Shown: positions 28,830-38,945 of the stretch, in pieces | Layout: each line of letters opens with the position of its first letter | How positions within the stretch are numbered: the stretch's first letter is position 1 | Origin: MED-G20 sp038108155 | GTDB taxonomy: Bacteria; Bacteroidota; Bacteroidia; Flavobacteriales_D; Parvicellaceae | Length of the DNA stretch: 64,000 bases | Direction: 5' to 3' | NCBI GenBank assembly: GCA_038108155.1 | Contig: JAYNHP010000004.1 | Coordinates: 11,380 to 75,379 of the forward strand | Notes under the pieces: generated by a model | The model's database searches: none | What the model saw: the letters and a program-made list of their open reading frames with translations, nothing else | What the model was told of the DNA's origin: nothing | Translations under genes and position numbers: made by a program

Positions 28830-29431
28830 AAGCAAAAACTTGTAACGATATATTTGAAAAAGTAATTGACTATTACCACATCAATAATACGGTTGATGCG
28901 TCCTATCTTAACCCATTTGAAAAAGAAACATTGGAATTTTTACTTTTTGAAAAATGCTGGATAGATACCGTTCAATGGCATTTAGAAGACCTAATTAGAA
29001 ATCCTAATTTAGATCCAAAAAATGGATTAGCTATAAAACACAGAATCGATTCTTCAAACCAAAAAAGAACTGATATTGTTGAAAAAATTGACGATTATTA
29101 TTTCCATGTTTTTAAAGAAAACTCAAATTCCGAGAGCAGAATAAATACGGAAAGCCCTGGATGGGTTGTGGACAGACTTTCTATTTTAAATTTGAAAATA
29201 TTCCACATGAACGAACAAACAGAGAGGAAAGATGTTAATCAAGAACACATCTTAAATTGCAATGAAAAATTAAATATTTTAAAACAACAAAAAATTGATT
29301 TAAGTCTTTCTTTTGACCAACTTTTACAAGAATACAAAAGTGGAATCAAAAAAATGAAAGTCTACAGGCAAATGAAAATGTACAACGACTCAACTTTAAA
29401 TCCTGAACTCTATCAAAAAAACAATAGCTAA
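28826..29431 (+). CDS. DUF4254 family protein
   Basis: A 201-residue, mostly helical soluble protein. NPFEKETLEFLLFEKCWIDT, VQWHLEDLIRNP, then TESPGWVVDRLSILNLKIFHM and a closing KKMKVYRQMKMYNDSTLNPE match the DUF4254 family, which is characteristic of Bacteroidota and often stands beside a family-9 glycosyltransferase, as here. No biochemical function is known to me. The gene overlaps the thioesterase by four bases and lies seven bases before the glycosyltransferase. A role in envelope glycan assembly is inferred only from that pairing. Confidence 0.85.
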   Translation: MKAKTCNDIFEKVIDYYHINNTVDASYLNPFEKETLEFLLFEKCWIDTVQWHLEDLIRNPNLDPKNGLAIKHRIDSSNQKRTDIVEKIDDYYFHVFKENSNSESRINTESPGWVVDRLSILNLKIFHMNEQTERKDVNQEHILNCNEKLNILKQQKIDLSLSFDQLLQEYKSGIKKMKVYRQMKMYNDSTLNPELYQKNNS

Positions 29432-29438
29432 AAATATA

Positions 29439-30425
29439 TTGATTATACGATTTTCGGCACTTGGAGATGTAATACTTGTAAGACCAATAATTCAACTATT
29501 TCTAAAAACATATCCCGATGTTAGAATCTGGATGGTTTCTAATATAAAAAATAAGTCAATCTTTGATTTTGACGAAAGATTAAAATTTATTGGTATAGAT
29601 TTTAATTCAAAAGAAAAAAAAATATTTCAAATAGCTAAAAAAGTTAAAGTAGTTTCAGGAAATATAAATTTTAATGGAATTTATGACCTACACGATGTTA
29701 TTCGTTCAAAAATACTCTGCTTGATGCTTTCTTCAAAAACAGATGTTACTAGAGTTTTCGAAAAGCAAAGGAATTTAAAAAATAAAATTATAAGTAAAAA
29801 AATCACTTTGCAGAAACTCAAAACATCAAGTGAGCGTTATTTAAATTGTTTAAAAAAAGATTTTGAAAAACTTGATTTTACTAATATTAGTAAATCTATA
29901 AAGAGTAGGGATACTAAAGAAAACATTATTGGAATTGCCCCTTTTTCTGCACATAAAAGTAAAATATGGCCTTTGTCAAACTATCAAAAAATAATAAATC
30001 ATTTTAACAACTTTAAGTTTGTGATTTTTGCTTTTGATAGTCAAGAGATAGAATATTCAAAAACTTACTTCTTAAAAAACTCAAACTGTAGTGTGATTGA
30101 TGGAAATCTAGACCTGGATGAACAAATGGAATTAATTAACGGTTTCAAAGTATTTATTTCTATGGATAGTGCCAATATGCATTTGGCAAGTCTTACGAGT
30201 ACTAAGGTTGTCTCTATATGGGGTCCAACACATCCTTTTTTAGGATTTAGACCTTTATTTAATGAAGAGTTTATTGTTCAGTTAAGTAATGAAGAATTTA
30301 ATGATAGACCCATTAGTATTTATGGAAAAATAAGAAAGAAAGATAAGGTAAAAGCTGAACAGTCTATGTCTAGAATTGATGCGGAAAGGGTAATTGAAAA
30401 AATTAATTTAGCTATTAATAAATAA
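29439..30425 (+). CDS. Glycosyltransferase family 9 (heptosyltransferase-like)
   Basis: A 328-residue GT-B enzyme. The first strand (LIIRFSALGDVILVRPIIQ) and the second-domain motifs (IGIAPFSAHKSKIWPLSNYQ, KVFISMDSANMHLASL, KVVSIWGPTHPFLGF) are those of lipopolysaccharide heptosyltransferases. The start is taken as TTG at 29439 because no in-frame ATG or GTG exists between the last upstream stop and this point; a non-standard start a few codons earlier (before KNI) would give a more typical N-terminus. It ends the kynU-led run, and its stop directly abuts the end of purS on the other strand. Confidence 0.88.
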   Translation: MIIRFSALGDVILVRPIIQLFLKTYPDVRIWMVSNIKNKSIFDFDERLKFIGIDFNSKEKKIFQIAKKVKVVSGNINFNGIYDLHDVIRSKILCLMLSSKTDVTRVFEKQRNLKNKIISKKITLQKLKTSSERYLNCLKKDFEKLDFTNISKSIKSRDTKENIIGIAPFSAHKSKIWPLSNYQKIINHFNNFKFVIFAFDSQEIEYSKTYFLKNSNCSVIDGNLDLDEQMELINGFKVFISMDSANMHLASLTSTKVVSIWGPTHPFLGFRPLFNEEFIVQLSNEEFNDRPISIYGKIRKKDKVKAEQSMSRIDAERVIEKINLAINK

Positions 30426-30677
30426 TTAAGATGGACTCAAAGTGAAAGTAAAGCTTTCCATTATTTGATTACATAAAAGCTTTTTGCAGGCATCCTCAAC
30501 AATTTTTTTTGCAGAATCCTCATCGCTAGTTTCCACATATAATGTTATATGTTTTCCAATTCTAACATTACTGATTTCAGTAAGACTTAAATTGTCCATA
30601 CTTTGGGTAACTGCCTTGCCTTGTGGATCTAGTAAGGCTTCAAGTGGCATAATATCAATACTGGCTTTAAATCTCAT
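30426..30677 (-). CDS. purS: Phosphoribosylformylglycinamidine synthase subunit PurS
   Basis: An 83-residue subunit that bridges PurL and PurQ in the fourth step of purine synthesis. MRFKASIDIMPLEALLDPQG, then KAVTQSMDNLSLTEISNVRIGK, is the conserved PurS opening. PurS occurs with the short form of PurL, so this organism should have separate PurS, PurL and PurQ proteins; the other two are not here. It overlaps pssA by four bases. Confidence 0.92.
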   Translation of the reverse strand: MRFKASIDIMPLEALLDPQGKAVTQSMDNLSLTEISNVRIGKHITLYVETSDEDSAKKIVEDACKKLLCNQIMESFTFTLSPS

Positions 30678-31390
30678 GTTATAAAATTATTAAATAAAGA
30701 AAAAAATAAATACAAAAATAGAACAATAGGGAAAATAAGAAAGGTATTTCCAAATATTATTAAAAAAACAAGACAAATTATAGATGAAAATACCCACATA
30801 TAAATAAGCTTGTTTGTCTTAAAATTTAAGTTCTTAATTTTCAATGATATAAACCTCCATTTACTTACCATTAGAAAGCTTATTAAAAGAATAGTTATGG
30901 GTAAAAAAACTTGGTAATTAGAAACATTTACTATCCAGCTGCTATACTCAAGATAAGTCAAGGTCAAACTAACAGTAATTAATGCAAAAGCAGGAATTGG
31001 TAGGCCTATGAAAAAAGAACTTTCTTTTACTGCAGTATTAAATTTTGCAAGTCGTATTGCTCCAATTAGTGGGATAAGACCAAGAATTATAAAAAGCCAA
31101 AATTCTACTTCCTTTTCAACAAAAAACAAAGATAATGTGCTCACGGAATAAACAATAATAGAAGGTGCAATCCCAAAAGTTATTAAATCTGCAAAAGAAT
31201 CTAATTGAGCACCTAAGGCAGATTGAACATTTAATTTTCTTGCTGCAAATCCATCTAAGTAATCAAAGAGTGAGGCAAATAATATTAACCCTACAGACCA
31301 ATATATTTCACCTAAAAATGCAAAATAAATTGAAGACCATCCTAACAGAAAATTGATTGAGGTAATTATATTAGGGATATTTTTTTTCAT
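30674..31390 (-). CDS. pssA: CDP-diacylglycerol-serine O-phosphatidyltransferase
   Basis: A 238-residue inner-membrane enzyme that makes phosphatidylserine, precursor of phosphatidylethanolamine. The CDP-alcohol phosphotransferase signature is complete: D43, D46-G47, A50-R51, G60, D64 and D68 (DGFAARKLNVQSALGAQLDS). Several further hydrophobic helices follow. The integral-membrane, Bacillus-type form fits. It is the first gene of a two-gene minus-strand unit with purS and is divergent from the PorV-like gene. Confidence 0.92.
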   Translation of the reverse strand: MKKNIPNIITSINFLLGWSSIYFAFLGEIYWSVGLILFASLFDYLDGFAARKLNVQSALGAQLDSFADLITFGIAPSIIVYSVSTLSLFFVEKEVEFWLFIILGLIPLIGAIRLAKFNTAVKESSFFIGLPIPAFALITVSLTLTYLEYSSWIVNVSNYQVFLPITILLISFLMVSKWRFISLKIKNLNFKTNKLIYMWVFSSIICLVFLIIFGNTFLIFPIVLFLYLFFSLFNNFIT

Positions 31391-31482
31391 ATATGGGAAC
31401 TAAATTACTGTAAACTTCGTTTCTTAATAAACAAAAAACCAATATTTAGTTTTTACTTTGCTAAATATATTTAAATTATACT

Positions 31483-32556
31483 GTGAAAAATTACTATCTA
31501 TTTATATTGCTATTTATTAATTATTCAATTTCTGGACAATTAAATTCTCCGAAATATAGTAATGAATTTCTTAATATTGGTGTTGGAGCTCGATCCTTGG
31601 CAATGTCTAACTCAGTAATCACCAGTACCAATAGTGCTATGTCTGGTTTCTGGAATCCAGCAAATCTCTCTAAAATCAATAACGACATTCAAGTCGGGTT
31701 AATGCATGCAGAATATTTTGCTGGTATTGCAAAGTATGATTTTGGAAGTATTGCCAAAAAAATTGATGAAAAAAGTGGTTTTGGATTTTCTTTTTTAAGA
31801 TTTGGAGTTGACAATATACCTAACACTTCAGAGCTTATTGATGCACAGGGAAATGTAAACTACGACAGAATTTCCTATTTCAGCGCTGCAGATATTGCAT
31901 TTATTGGTAGTTATGGAAGAAAAATAAACGACAATCTTTCGGTCGGAGGTTCAGCTAAAGTAATTAATAGAACTGCCGGAGACTTTGCCTCAGCTTGGGG
32001 TTTTGGAATTGATATTTCATCCACATATATTAAAAATGACTGGGCAGTTGCTCTAGTTGCTAAAGATGTAACATCCACTTTCAATGTCTGGAGATACCAG
32101 TTATCTAGTGAAATGATCAACACATTTAATTCCACTGGCAATGAAATTCCGGAAAATGGTCTAGAACTTACTTTACCTAGATTAATAGTAGGATTAAGTA
32201 AAAATTATGAATTTGAAAAAAATGTTCATCTACTAATAGAATTTAATGCAGATATCACTACTGATGGAAATAGAAATGTATTATTATCAGGGAATCCTTT
32301 TTCCATAGACCCCCATATAGGTAGTGAGTTTAATATAAAAGACATTGTTTTCATTAGGGGAGGAATTGGCAATGTTCAAAAAACACCTGACTTAACAGGT
32401 AAAATGATTTACACCATTCAACCAAATTTAGGGATTGGAATTAATATTAAAGGAGTTGAAATTGAATATGCTTTAACAGATATTGGTGATGTTTCAATTG
32501 CTGAATACAGCAATATTTTTTCATTGAAATTCAACTTAAACCCAAAAACAAATTGA
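31483..32556 (+). CDS. PorV/PorQ-family outer-membrane protein, PorV2-like
   Basis: A 357-residue beta-barrel of the PorV/PorQ type, starting at GTG with a signal peptide (YYLFILLFINYSISGQ). EFLNIGVGARSLAMSNSVIT and GFWNPANLSKI are the family's N-terminal hallmarks, and the end EYALTDIGDVSIAEYSNIFS fits too. PorV is the shuttle that brings folded T9SS clients to the PorU sortase. Its stop overlaps the start of a PorU-like sortase gene, so this looks like an accessory PorV-PorU pair separate from the canonical attachment complex. Whether it serves the three T9SS clients in this window is unknown. Confidence 0.86.
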   Translation: MKNYYLFILLFINYSISGQLNSPKYSNEFLNIGVGARSLAMSNSVITSTNSAMSGFWNPANLSKINNDIQVGLMHAEYFAGIAKYDFGSIAKKIDEKSGFGFSFLRFGVDNIPNTSELIDAQGNVNYDRISYFSAADIAFIGSYGRKINDNLSVGGSAKVINRTAGDFASAWGFGIDISSTYIKNDWAVALVAKDVTSTFNVWRYQLSSEMINTFNSTGNEIPENGLELTLPRLIVGLSKNYEFEKNVHLLIEFNADITTDGNRNVLLSGNPFSIDPHIGSEFNIKDIVFIRGGIGNVQKTPDLTGKMIYTIQPNLGIGINIKGVEIEYALTDIGDVSIAEYSNIFSLKFNLNPKTN

Positions 32557-35500
32557 AATTAGTAAAAATAAAAATAGCTTTTTTATTTTTTTTCTTAGGG
32601 TTTCATCAAAGTAATTTTTCCCAGTCTTTAGGAAATGAATGGATTAATTATAATCAGCAATACTTTCATTTTCCAATTGTTGAAACTGGTATCTACAGAT
32701 TAAATTATGAGACCATTAATAATCATTTAATTAGTTTAGGAATTAACATTAATAATATTCCGCATAATAATTTTCAAGTCTTTGGGAAAGAAAAAGAAGT
32801 TTCTCTTCTTATAAAAGATAACAATAACAATGGTTTTTTAGACTCCTTGGAATATATTGAATTTTATGCTGAAAAAAATGATGGGTGGCTAGATACTTTA
32901 GTCTATGATTCTATACATTTTATGCCTGATAAGTACTACAGTCTTTTTAACGATACCATTAGATATTATTTTTCATGGAATAGTAACTCTAATAATAAAA
33001 GAACTACTGTAGAAATAGACTCAAATTACAGCATCTATAATCCTATAAATTATTGTTGGAAAACACAAGTTTTAAAGTTTGCTACCAATTATAATGTTGG
33101 TTATCAAATTGATGGTATTTCAAGTCCAAAATATGAAAAAGCTGAAGGATGGGGAGGGGTAACTTTGCAAAAAAATAATTCAAATATTGAGCAAATAAGT
33201 TCAATAAATTGTTTTGGAAGTGGCCCAAATGCATTTGGAGAAATAAATCTTTTTTCTGCAAATTCCTCCACCAACAACTCAAATGGAAACAATCATAATA
33301 CCAAGTTATTTATCAATAATAATCTAATTTTTGATTCTTCATATTTTAATTACCAAACCCTTCATGTAAAATATAGTCTTAGTAGTAATAACATCTCCAA
33401 TGTTACTAATTTTAAGCACGAGATTTCAGATATTGGACAAGGAACAGATTATCAAAACATAGCTTCAATTAGTTTATCCTATCCTCACTCAACAGATTTT
33501 TCTTCCTACGAAAAATTACATTTTGGAGTTCCCTTTTCCTTAAATCAAAAACAAAGGCTTACTATAACTAATAATGTAAATGCGTTAGGCTCCCCAATAC
33601 TTTATATTTTAGGTGATGAGCATAAAACAGTTCCATTAATAACCAATAATTCTAATTTAGAAGCAGTTATTCCAATTGCTCAAACCGATTCTATAATTTG
33701 CTATTTATTAACCGACTCAAATGTTAATCATGTAAAAAAAATTCACACTGTCAATAGCCAAGGATATTTCAATAATTTTAATTCTTTACAAATTGACAGT
33801 GCATTTGTTATAATTACTAATAAAAATTTACTTTCTTCATCAAGAAGCTATGCAGCATATAGAGCAACAAATGTAGATACATTAGTTGTGGATATCGAAG
33901 AACTTTACCACCAATTTTCAGCTGGAATATTCAAAAATCCTTTAGCAATAAAAAGATTTTTAAAATTTAGTATGGTTAATTGGCCCAGTTGGCCTTCACA
34001 TATTTTTTTAATTGGAAAATCAGTAAGATTTAATAATGAAATAACTCCTGGTTCAAGAAATGACACCATTTCTTACAAATTAAACTTAGTTCCTTCATGG
34101 GGATACCCTAGTTCAGACAATCATTTTGCTGTTGGTTTAGAAAGTAATAAAAGAAGTTACTCTCTTCCAATAGGCAGATTGAGTGTAAACAACAACACCT
34201 CGGTACTTAACTATTTAAATAAAGTAATAGAGTTAGAATCTCAACAAGGAAATAACAGTAATTATACTTTAGAAAATAAGGCATGGCAAAAAAATATTGC
34301 TCATTTTTCAGGTGGAAGCGATAGCTCCGAACAAGCTTATATGAATAATTATTTGGAGCAATTTCAAAATATAATTGAAGACACCTTGTTTGGTGGTCAG
34401 GTTAAAAAATTTGGTAAAAACCCTTTTACTTCAACAATAGATCCTTTAGAGTTTCAAGTTGTTCAAAATTATTTAGAGGAAGGCATTTCATTGATGACTT
34501 TTTTTGGACATGCATCTTCCGGCTATGGGTTTAGTCAAAATATTGACCAACCTGAAAACTGGAATAATCAAGGAAAGTATCCAATGGTAATTGGCTTAGG
34601 CTGTTATTCTGGCGATGTACATAATCCAGATACCAATAGCTTTTCAGAACAAATTATTCGTCCTGTAAATAGTGGTGCAATTGGATTCATTTCTACCGTT
34701 AAGCAAGGATTTACACCCTTTATAAATTTTTACAGCAAGATGCTATACAAAATGATTGGAAAATATGGCTATAATAAATCTATAGGTCAGCAGATGGTTA
34801 TGACTGTCGATTCTCTTGACCAAAGTACTTCTTTAGTAACTTGGGAACCAAAATTTGAAAGTAATTACAATGGAATGTCTCTTCAGGGAGATCCTGCTGT
34901 AAAAATTAATTCCCATAACTTACCAGAATTATTGCTTTCCGAGGAAGATGTCTGGACGGAGCCAAGTGTGGTAGATCTTTCTAAATCAAGTTTTGACTTA
35001 AAATTCAAAGTATACAATCTGGGCACAGCTTTTAGAGATTCTGTTTTTGTAGAACTTAAGCAAGATCTTCCTAATGGATTAGACACTATTTACTCAAAAT
35101 TTATCCCTGGAATATTAAATGAAGACACCATAACTTTTAGTGTAATTAACAAACCTGAAAATAGTGTTGGACAGAATATTTTTACAATTTCAATTGATTT
35201 ACCAATTTCCACCATTGAAGAGGCTTACGACGAAAGCGGAAATAATAGAATTCAATATTTAATGAATATTTCTTCGAATTCAATAATCCCAGTTTGGCCA
35301 TATGATTTAAGTATTGTTGGAACTCCAACTGATACACTAAGAGTTTCAACTATTAATCCATTAGAGTCTTCCAATACTTATTATTTTGAAATAGACACCA
35401 ATATTCAATTCAGTTCTCCTTTTTTAAAAACTCAGTCTATTGTATCGAGCGGAGGAGTTATTGAAGCAATTCCAGAAAATTGGTATAATAGCATTTCCAA

Positions 35501-37766
35501 CTTAAATGATTCATTGTTTTTCGAAGACAGTGTCGTATATTTTTGGCGTTCTAGACCAGACAGCTCTGTAGTTGATTGGAAAGTAAGGTCATTTCAATAC
35601 ATTCCAAATAAATGGGGCTGGAGCCAATCACATATTGATCAGTTTAAGGAAAATGAATATTTAAATATTGTTCTTGACAGCTTAAATAATATTTTCAATT
35701 TTGCTCCAACATTAAAAAGCATAACATGTAAAAATTATATTCAGCATGTTGCTCTTGGTTCAGAATGGTCTGGAACTTACTGGGAAGTAAGTGGTGAGAT
35801 TGCAGATTACGGAGGGCACACAAACCCATCTATAATGGTTGGTGTGGTAGATCCTAACACTTTAAATTATTGGAAAACACCCTTTGTTGACAATTCCACA
35901 ACTCCTCCTAGAATTCTAAATCCAAATAATTGTTTTGGTCAATACAACGGAGATCCTAGTGTCTGTGGAAATACATCTTTAATTGGTAGAGCAAGAGAAC
36001 ATGGTTATTTTATGTTTAAAAACAGTAGTCCTTCACAATTGGATTCGTTAGCAAGTATGTTAAGTAGTAAAATTCCAGATGGTTATTATATAATAGTGTA
36101 TAGCTATATTCCTAATAATTATGGTGGAACTTTGCTTTACAATAGCCCATTGTACGCCAACTGGCCTACCAATTTATTCTCTACTTTTCAAAATTTAGGA
36201 GCAACTGGATTTACCAGTTCAAACCAACCAGACGATGGCTTTATATTCTTTTGTAAAAAAGGCGATCCTAATACTGCTATTGAAGTAAGGTCTGACACAA
36301 TTTCTCCTGGCTTTGTTCCATCACAACTATTAGAATTTAGCACAACCGTGACTAGTTCTCTAGAAAGTGGAAAAATGTTATCTGGAATTATTGGTCCATC
36401 TAACAATTGGAAAAATATATATTGGGAACAAAGTGCACTAGAAAATCCATCCGCAGATTCTACAAGGTTAAAAGTTTATGGCTTAAACTCTTTATCTTCC
36501 AACCTAAAAACTTTAATTATTGATACTAGTTTTACAATTAAAGATTCTATTACCAATTTACAATATATTGACAGTTCCTTTCATTATCTACAATTGGAGA
36601 TGGAAAGTTCTGATGATTCATTATTAACTCCAAGTCAAATAATAAACTGGCTAATTACTTACGACCCACTTCCAGACTTAGCTATTAATCCAAAAAAAAG
36701 TTGGTTTTTAGATTCTAGTATTATTCAACAAGGGGACTCTATTTATTTTAGTGTAGCAATAGAAAATATTTCTCCATTTGATATGGATAGCTTGAAAATA
36801 AACTACTATGTAGAGAATCAGGATGGACAACTAAATATACCTTATCCAAGACAGGATTCTCTAAGATCGAGAGAAATAATTATAGACACAATTGCAATCT
36901 CTAGCAGATATCTAATCGACGAATATTTGATATGGGTAACAGCAAATCCAAAAATAAATAATCTTGAAACGGATCAAGCTGAACAATTTTATTTTAACAA
37001 TTTAGCTCAAAGAAAATTTACAGTTTTAAAAGATAATACTAATCCTCTTTTAGATGTTACTTTTGATGGTGTTCACATTTTAAATAACGATATTGTAAGT
37101 CCAAACCCACATATTGTCATTGAATTAAATGATGAAAATCCTTTTTTAATTTTAAATGAGGATATAGATACTGTAAATTTTCAAATTGAAGTTATGAAGC
37201 CTAATACTTCAAGTTGGGAAAGAATTAACTTTTTCAATGGTGCATTAGCTAATTTAGAATGGTATATTAATGAAGAGGAAAATAAATTTACAATTGAATA
37301 TGATCCTATTTTTGACCAAGATGGAATATACAAATTAAGAGTACAGGGTCAAGATAAAACCGGCAACTCCAGTGGGGATGAGCCATATCAAATAAACTTT
37401 GAAGTAATTCAGAAATCTACTATTACTAACATATATAATTATCCAAACCCTTTTTCAACAAAAACACATTTTGTTTTTACTCTTACAGGGTCTGAAATAC
37501 CTAATAAATTAGACATCCAGATCATAAATATTAATGGAAGACTTATTAAGGAAATTCATCTGAGCGAAATCGAAAATATAAAAATCGGCAACAACATGTC
37601 CAAATATTTCTGGGACGGAAGAGATGAATTTGGTGATCCAGTTGCAAATGGAGTTTATATATATAGAGTAATTTCAGAAATCAATAATTTAGACATTGAA
37701 CTTAGACCTTCTGAAGGGGATAAAGCTTTTACCAATGGCCTTGGTAAAATGTATTTAATTAGATGA
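32553..37766 (+). CDS. porU2: Very large C25-family protein, putative T9SS sortase PorU2
   Basis: A 1737-residue exported protein starting with TTG inside the stop of the PorV-like gene (TTGA) and a signal peptide (IAFLFFFLGFHQSNFSQ). Residues about 418-785 form a gingipain-like C25 peptidase domain. The catalytic pair is intact: H653 in TFFGHASSGYGFS and C684 in VIGLGCYSGDVHNP. A CARDB-like domain follows (near 790-880), then a long region of unknown folds, and a C-terminal FlgD-like/T9SS tail (YNYPNPFSTKTHF, YFWDGRDEFGDPVANGVYIY). PorU cuts sorting tails and transfers clients to a surface lipid; this longer relative is generally labelled a putative second sortase. The gene end overlaps the convergent acyltransferase gene by 12 bases. 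Confidence 0.85.
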   Translation: MKLVKIKIAFLFFFLGFHQSNFSQSLGNEWINYNQQYFHFPIVETGIYRLNYETINNHLISLGININNIPHNNFQVFGKEKEVSLLIKDNNNNGFLDSLEYIEFYAEKNDGWLDTLVYDSIHFMPDKYYSLFNDTIRYYFSWNSNSNNKRTTVEIDSNYSIYNPINYCWKTQVLKFATNYNVGYQIDGISSPKYEKAEGWGGVTLQKNNSNIEQISSINCFGSGPNAFGEINLFSANSSTNNSNGNNHNTKLFINNNLIFDSSYFNYQTLHVKYSLSSNNISNVTNFKHEISDIGQGTDYQNIASISLSYPHSTDFSSYEKLHFGVPFSLNQKQRLTITNNVNALGSPILYILGDEHKTVPLITNNSNLEAVIPIAQTDSIICYLLTDSNVNHVKKIHTVNSQGYFNNFNSLQIDSAFVIITNKNLLSSSRSYAAYRATNVDTLVVDIEELYHQFSAGIFKNPLAIKRFLKFSMVNWPSWPSHIFLIGKSVRFNNEITPGSRNDTISYKLNLVPSWGYPSSDNHFAVGLESNKRSYSLPIGRLSVNNNTSVLNYLNKVIELESQQGNNSNYTLENKAWQKNIAHFSGGSDSSEQAYMNNYLEQFQNIIEDTLFGGQVKKFGKNPFTSTIDPLEFQVVQNYLEEGISLMTFFGHASSGYGFSQNIDQPENWNNQGKYPMVIGLGCYSGDVHNPDTNSFSEQIIRPVNSGAIGFISTVKQGFTPFINFYSKMLYKMIGKYGYNKSIGQQMVMTVDSLDQSTSLVTWEPKFESNYNGMSLQGDPAVKINSHNLPELLLSEEDVWTEPSVVDLSKSSFDLKFKVYNLGTAFRDSVFVELKQDLPNGLDTIYSKFIPGILNEDTITFSVINKPENSVGQNIFTISIDLPISTIEEAYDESGNNRIQYLMNISSNSIIPVWPYDLSIVGTPTDTLRVSTINPLESSNTYYFEIDTNIQFSSPFLKTQSIVSSGGVIEAIPENWYNSISNLNDSLFFEDSVVYFWRSRPDSSVVDWKVRSFQYIPNKWGWSQSHIDQFKENEYLNIVLDSLNNIFNFAPTLKSITCKNYIQHVALGSEWSGTYWEVSGEIADYGGHTNPSIMVGVVDPNTLNYWKTPFVDNSTTPPRILNPNNCFGQYNGDPSVCGNTSLIGRAREHGYFMFKNSSPSQLDSLASMLSSKIPDGYYIIVYSYIPNNYGGTLLYNSPLYANWPTNLFSTFQNLGATGFTSSNQPDDGFIFFCKKGDPNTAIEVRSDTISPGFVPSQLLEFSTTVTSSLESGKMLSGIIGPSNNWKNIYWEQSALENPSADSTRLKVYGLNSLSSNLKTLIIDTSFTIKDSITNLQYIDSSFHYLQLEMESSDDSLLTPSQIINWLITYDPLPDLAINPKKSWFLDSSIIQQGDSIYFSVAIENISPFDMDSLKINYYVENQDGQLNIPYPRQDSLRSREIIIDTIAISSRYLIDEYLIWVTANPKINNLETDQAEQFYFNNLAQRKFTVLKDNTNPLLDVTFDGVHILNNDIVSPNPHIVIELNDENPFLILNEDIDTVNFQIEVMKPNTSSWERINFFNGALANLEWYINEEENKFTIEYDPIFDQDGIYKLRVQGQDKTGNSSGDEPYQINFEVIQKSTITNIYNYPNPFSTKTHFVFTLTGSEIPNKLDIQIININGRLIKEIHLSEIENIKIGNNMSKYFWDGRDEFGDPVANGVYIYRVISEINNLDIELRPSEGDKAFTNGLGKMYLIR

Positions 37767-38882
37767 TAAAAAAGAAAACTTATATTTAAGTTTAAGAAAC
37801 TTTAATTCGTAAAACCTGAAGCTTACATAGGAAACTAAAAGTGTTGAAACGAAAATCAATGACGGGTATAAAACCAAACTTATTATCAAGGATTCCATAA
37901 ATAACTCATTCACTTGTAACACTACAGTTATCATAATACCGTGATAGCAATATAGCCCATAGGATAACTTTCCAAAAAAATTAAAATATCTAATTCTAGA
38001 AACTTTTATTATTGAATTACCACAATAGGTTTGTTCGAGAATAATAAAAGAAAAGAAAATGGAGAATAGTACTCTTTGAATTATAATAAAAAAATCATTT
38101 TCTAAAAGGACAGGCATCAAAATAAAAAATGTAAAAATAGTTACGTAAATAAATAAAATTTTATTTCTTGATAGACTCTTTAGTTTATCTAAAAAATATT
38201 GGTGTTTAAATGCTAAAATTGCTGTTAAAGCTCCTATTCCAAAATTACCTAGTGCACTTGCTGTGTGGAAGTTTAAAGACAGTGAATCGTTAATGAAATA
38301 AATTCTAAAAAATAAGGATATAAATATGATTAAGAAAGATATTTCGGAAAGATATTTATTAAACCATTTTATTGTAATTGCCCAGAAAATATAAAATTGT
38401 TCTTCAACAGAAATAGACCACATAAAAACCATGAAGAATAAAAAATTGTAACCATTCTCAATGATATCATAATTTAAAATAAATAGAACAAAGTTCCATA
38501 AAGAAGGTAATTTTTCGGATTCAAAGAAATAATGTGATTTTAAATATTCTAATAAGAATCCAATAAAAACTATAAAAAAATATAATGGCCAAATTCTTAA
38601 TGATCTTCTAATTAAGAAATTTTTAAATTGAAATTTTTTAGTGAATTTAATCTCTTCCAAAGCTTTCCAAGTAATTAAAAAACTTGAGAGAACAAAAAAA
38701 GAATCTATTGAAATAAATCCTAAAATTTTACCATAATTAAATACTGTAGCGTATAATTTTGAATTAATTATTTCTGGACTATTACTAAAAAAAACATGTC
38801 CAAAAAAAATACCAATGAATCCAATAAATCTTAATGAATTTAATTCCTTGAAATATTTTGCCTTATAACTATCTTTACTCAA
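37755..38882 (-). CDS. Acyltransferase family 3 membrane protein
   Basis: A 375-residue membrane protein with about ten hydrophobic helices. LNSLRFIGFIGIFFGHVFF at the N-terminus carries the conserved Arg and the catalytic-type His, followed by GFISIDSFFVLSSFLITWKA and RRSLRIWPLYFF, the usual marks of the OafA/NodX family. These enzymes acetylate or acylate sugars of O-antigen, capsule or peptidoglycan on the outer face of the membrane. No partner SGNH domain is fused and no glycan cluster adjoins, so the substrate is unknown. Confidence 0.88.
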   Translation of the reverse strand: MSKDSYKAKYFKELNSLRFIGFIGIFFGHVFFSNSPEIINSKLYATVFNYGKILGFISIDSFFVLSSFLITWKALEEIKFTKKFQFKNFLIRRSLRIWPLYFFIVFIGFLLEYLKSHYFFESEKLPSLWNFVLFILNYDIIENGYNFLFFMVFMWSISVEEQFYIFWAITIKWFNKYLSEISFLIIFISLFFRIYFINDSLSLNFHTASALGNFGIGALTAILAFKHQYFLDKLKSLSRNKILFIYVTIFTFFILMPVLLENDFFIIIQRVLFSIFFSFIILEQTYCGNSIIKVSRIRYFNFFGKLSYGLYCYHGIMITVVLQVNELFMESLIISLVLYPSLIFVSTLLVSYVSFRFYELKFLKLKYKFSFLSSN

Positions 38883-38945
38883 TCTTCTCTAACGAATTAT
38901 GCAAATCATGAATGAATTAACATATACTAATATATACTAAATATT

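Noticed and set aside
38922..38942. Short direct repeat ATATACTAA before tatD
   Set aside because: Only two copies in AT-rich intergenic DNA; not enough to call an operator or repeat element.
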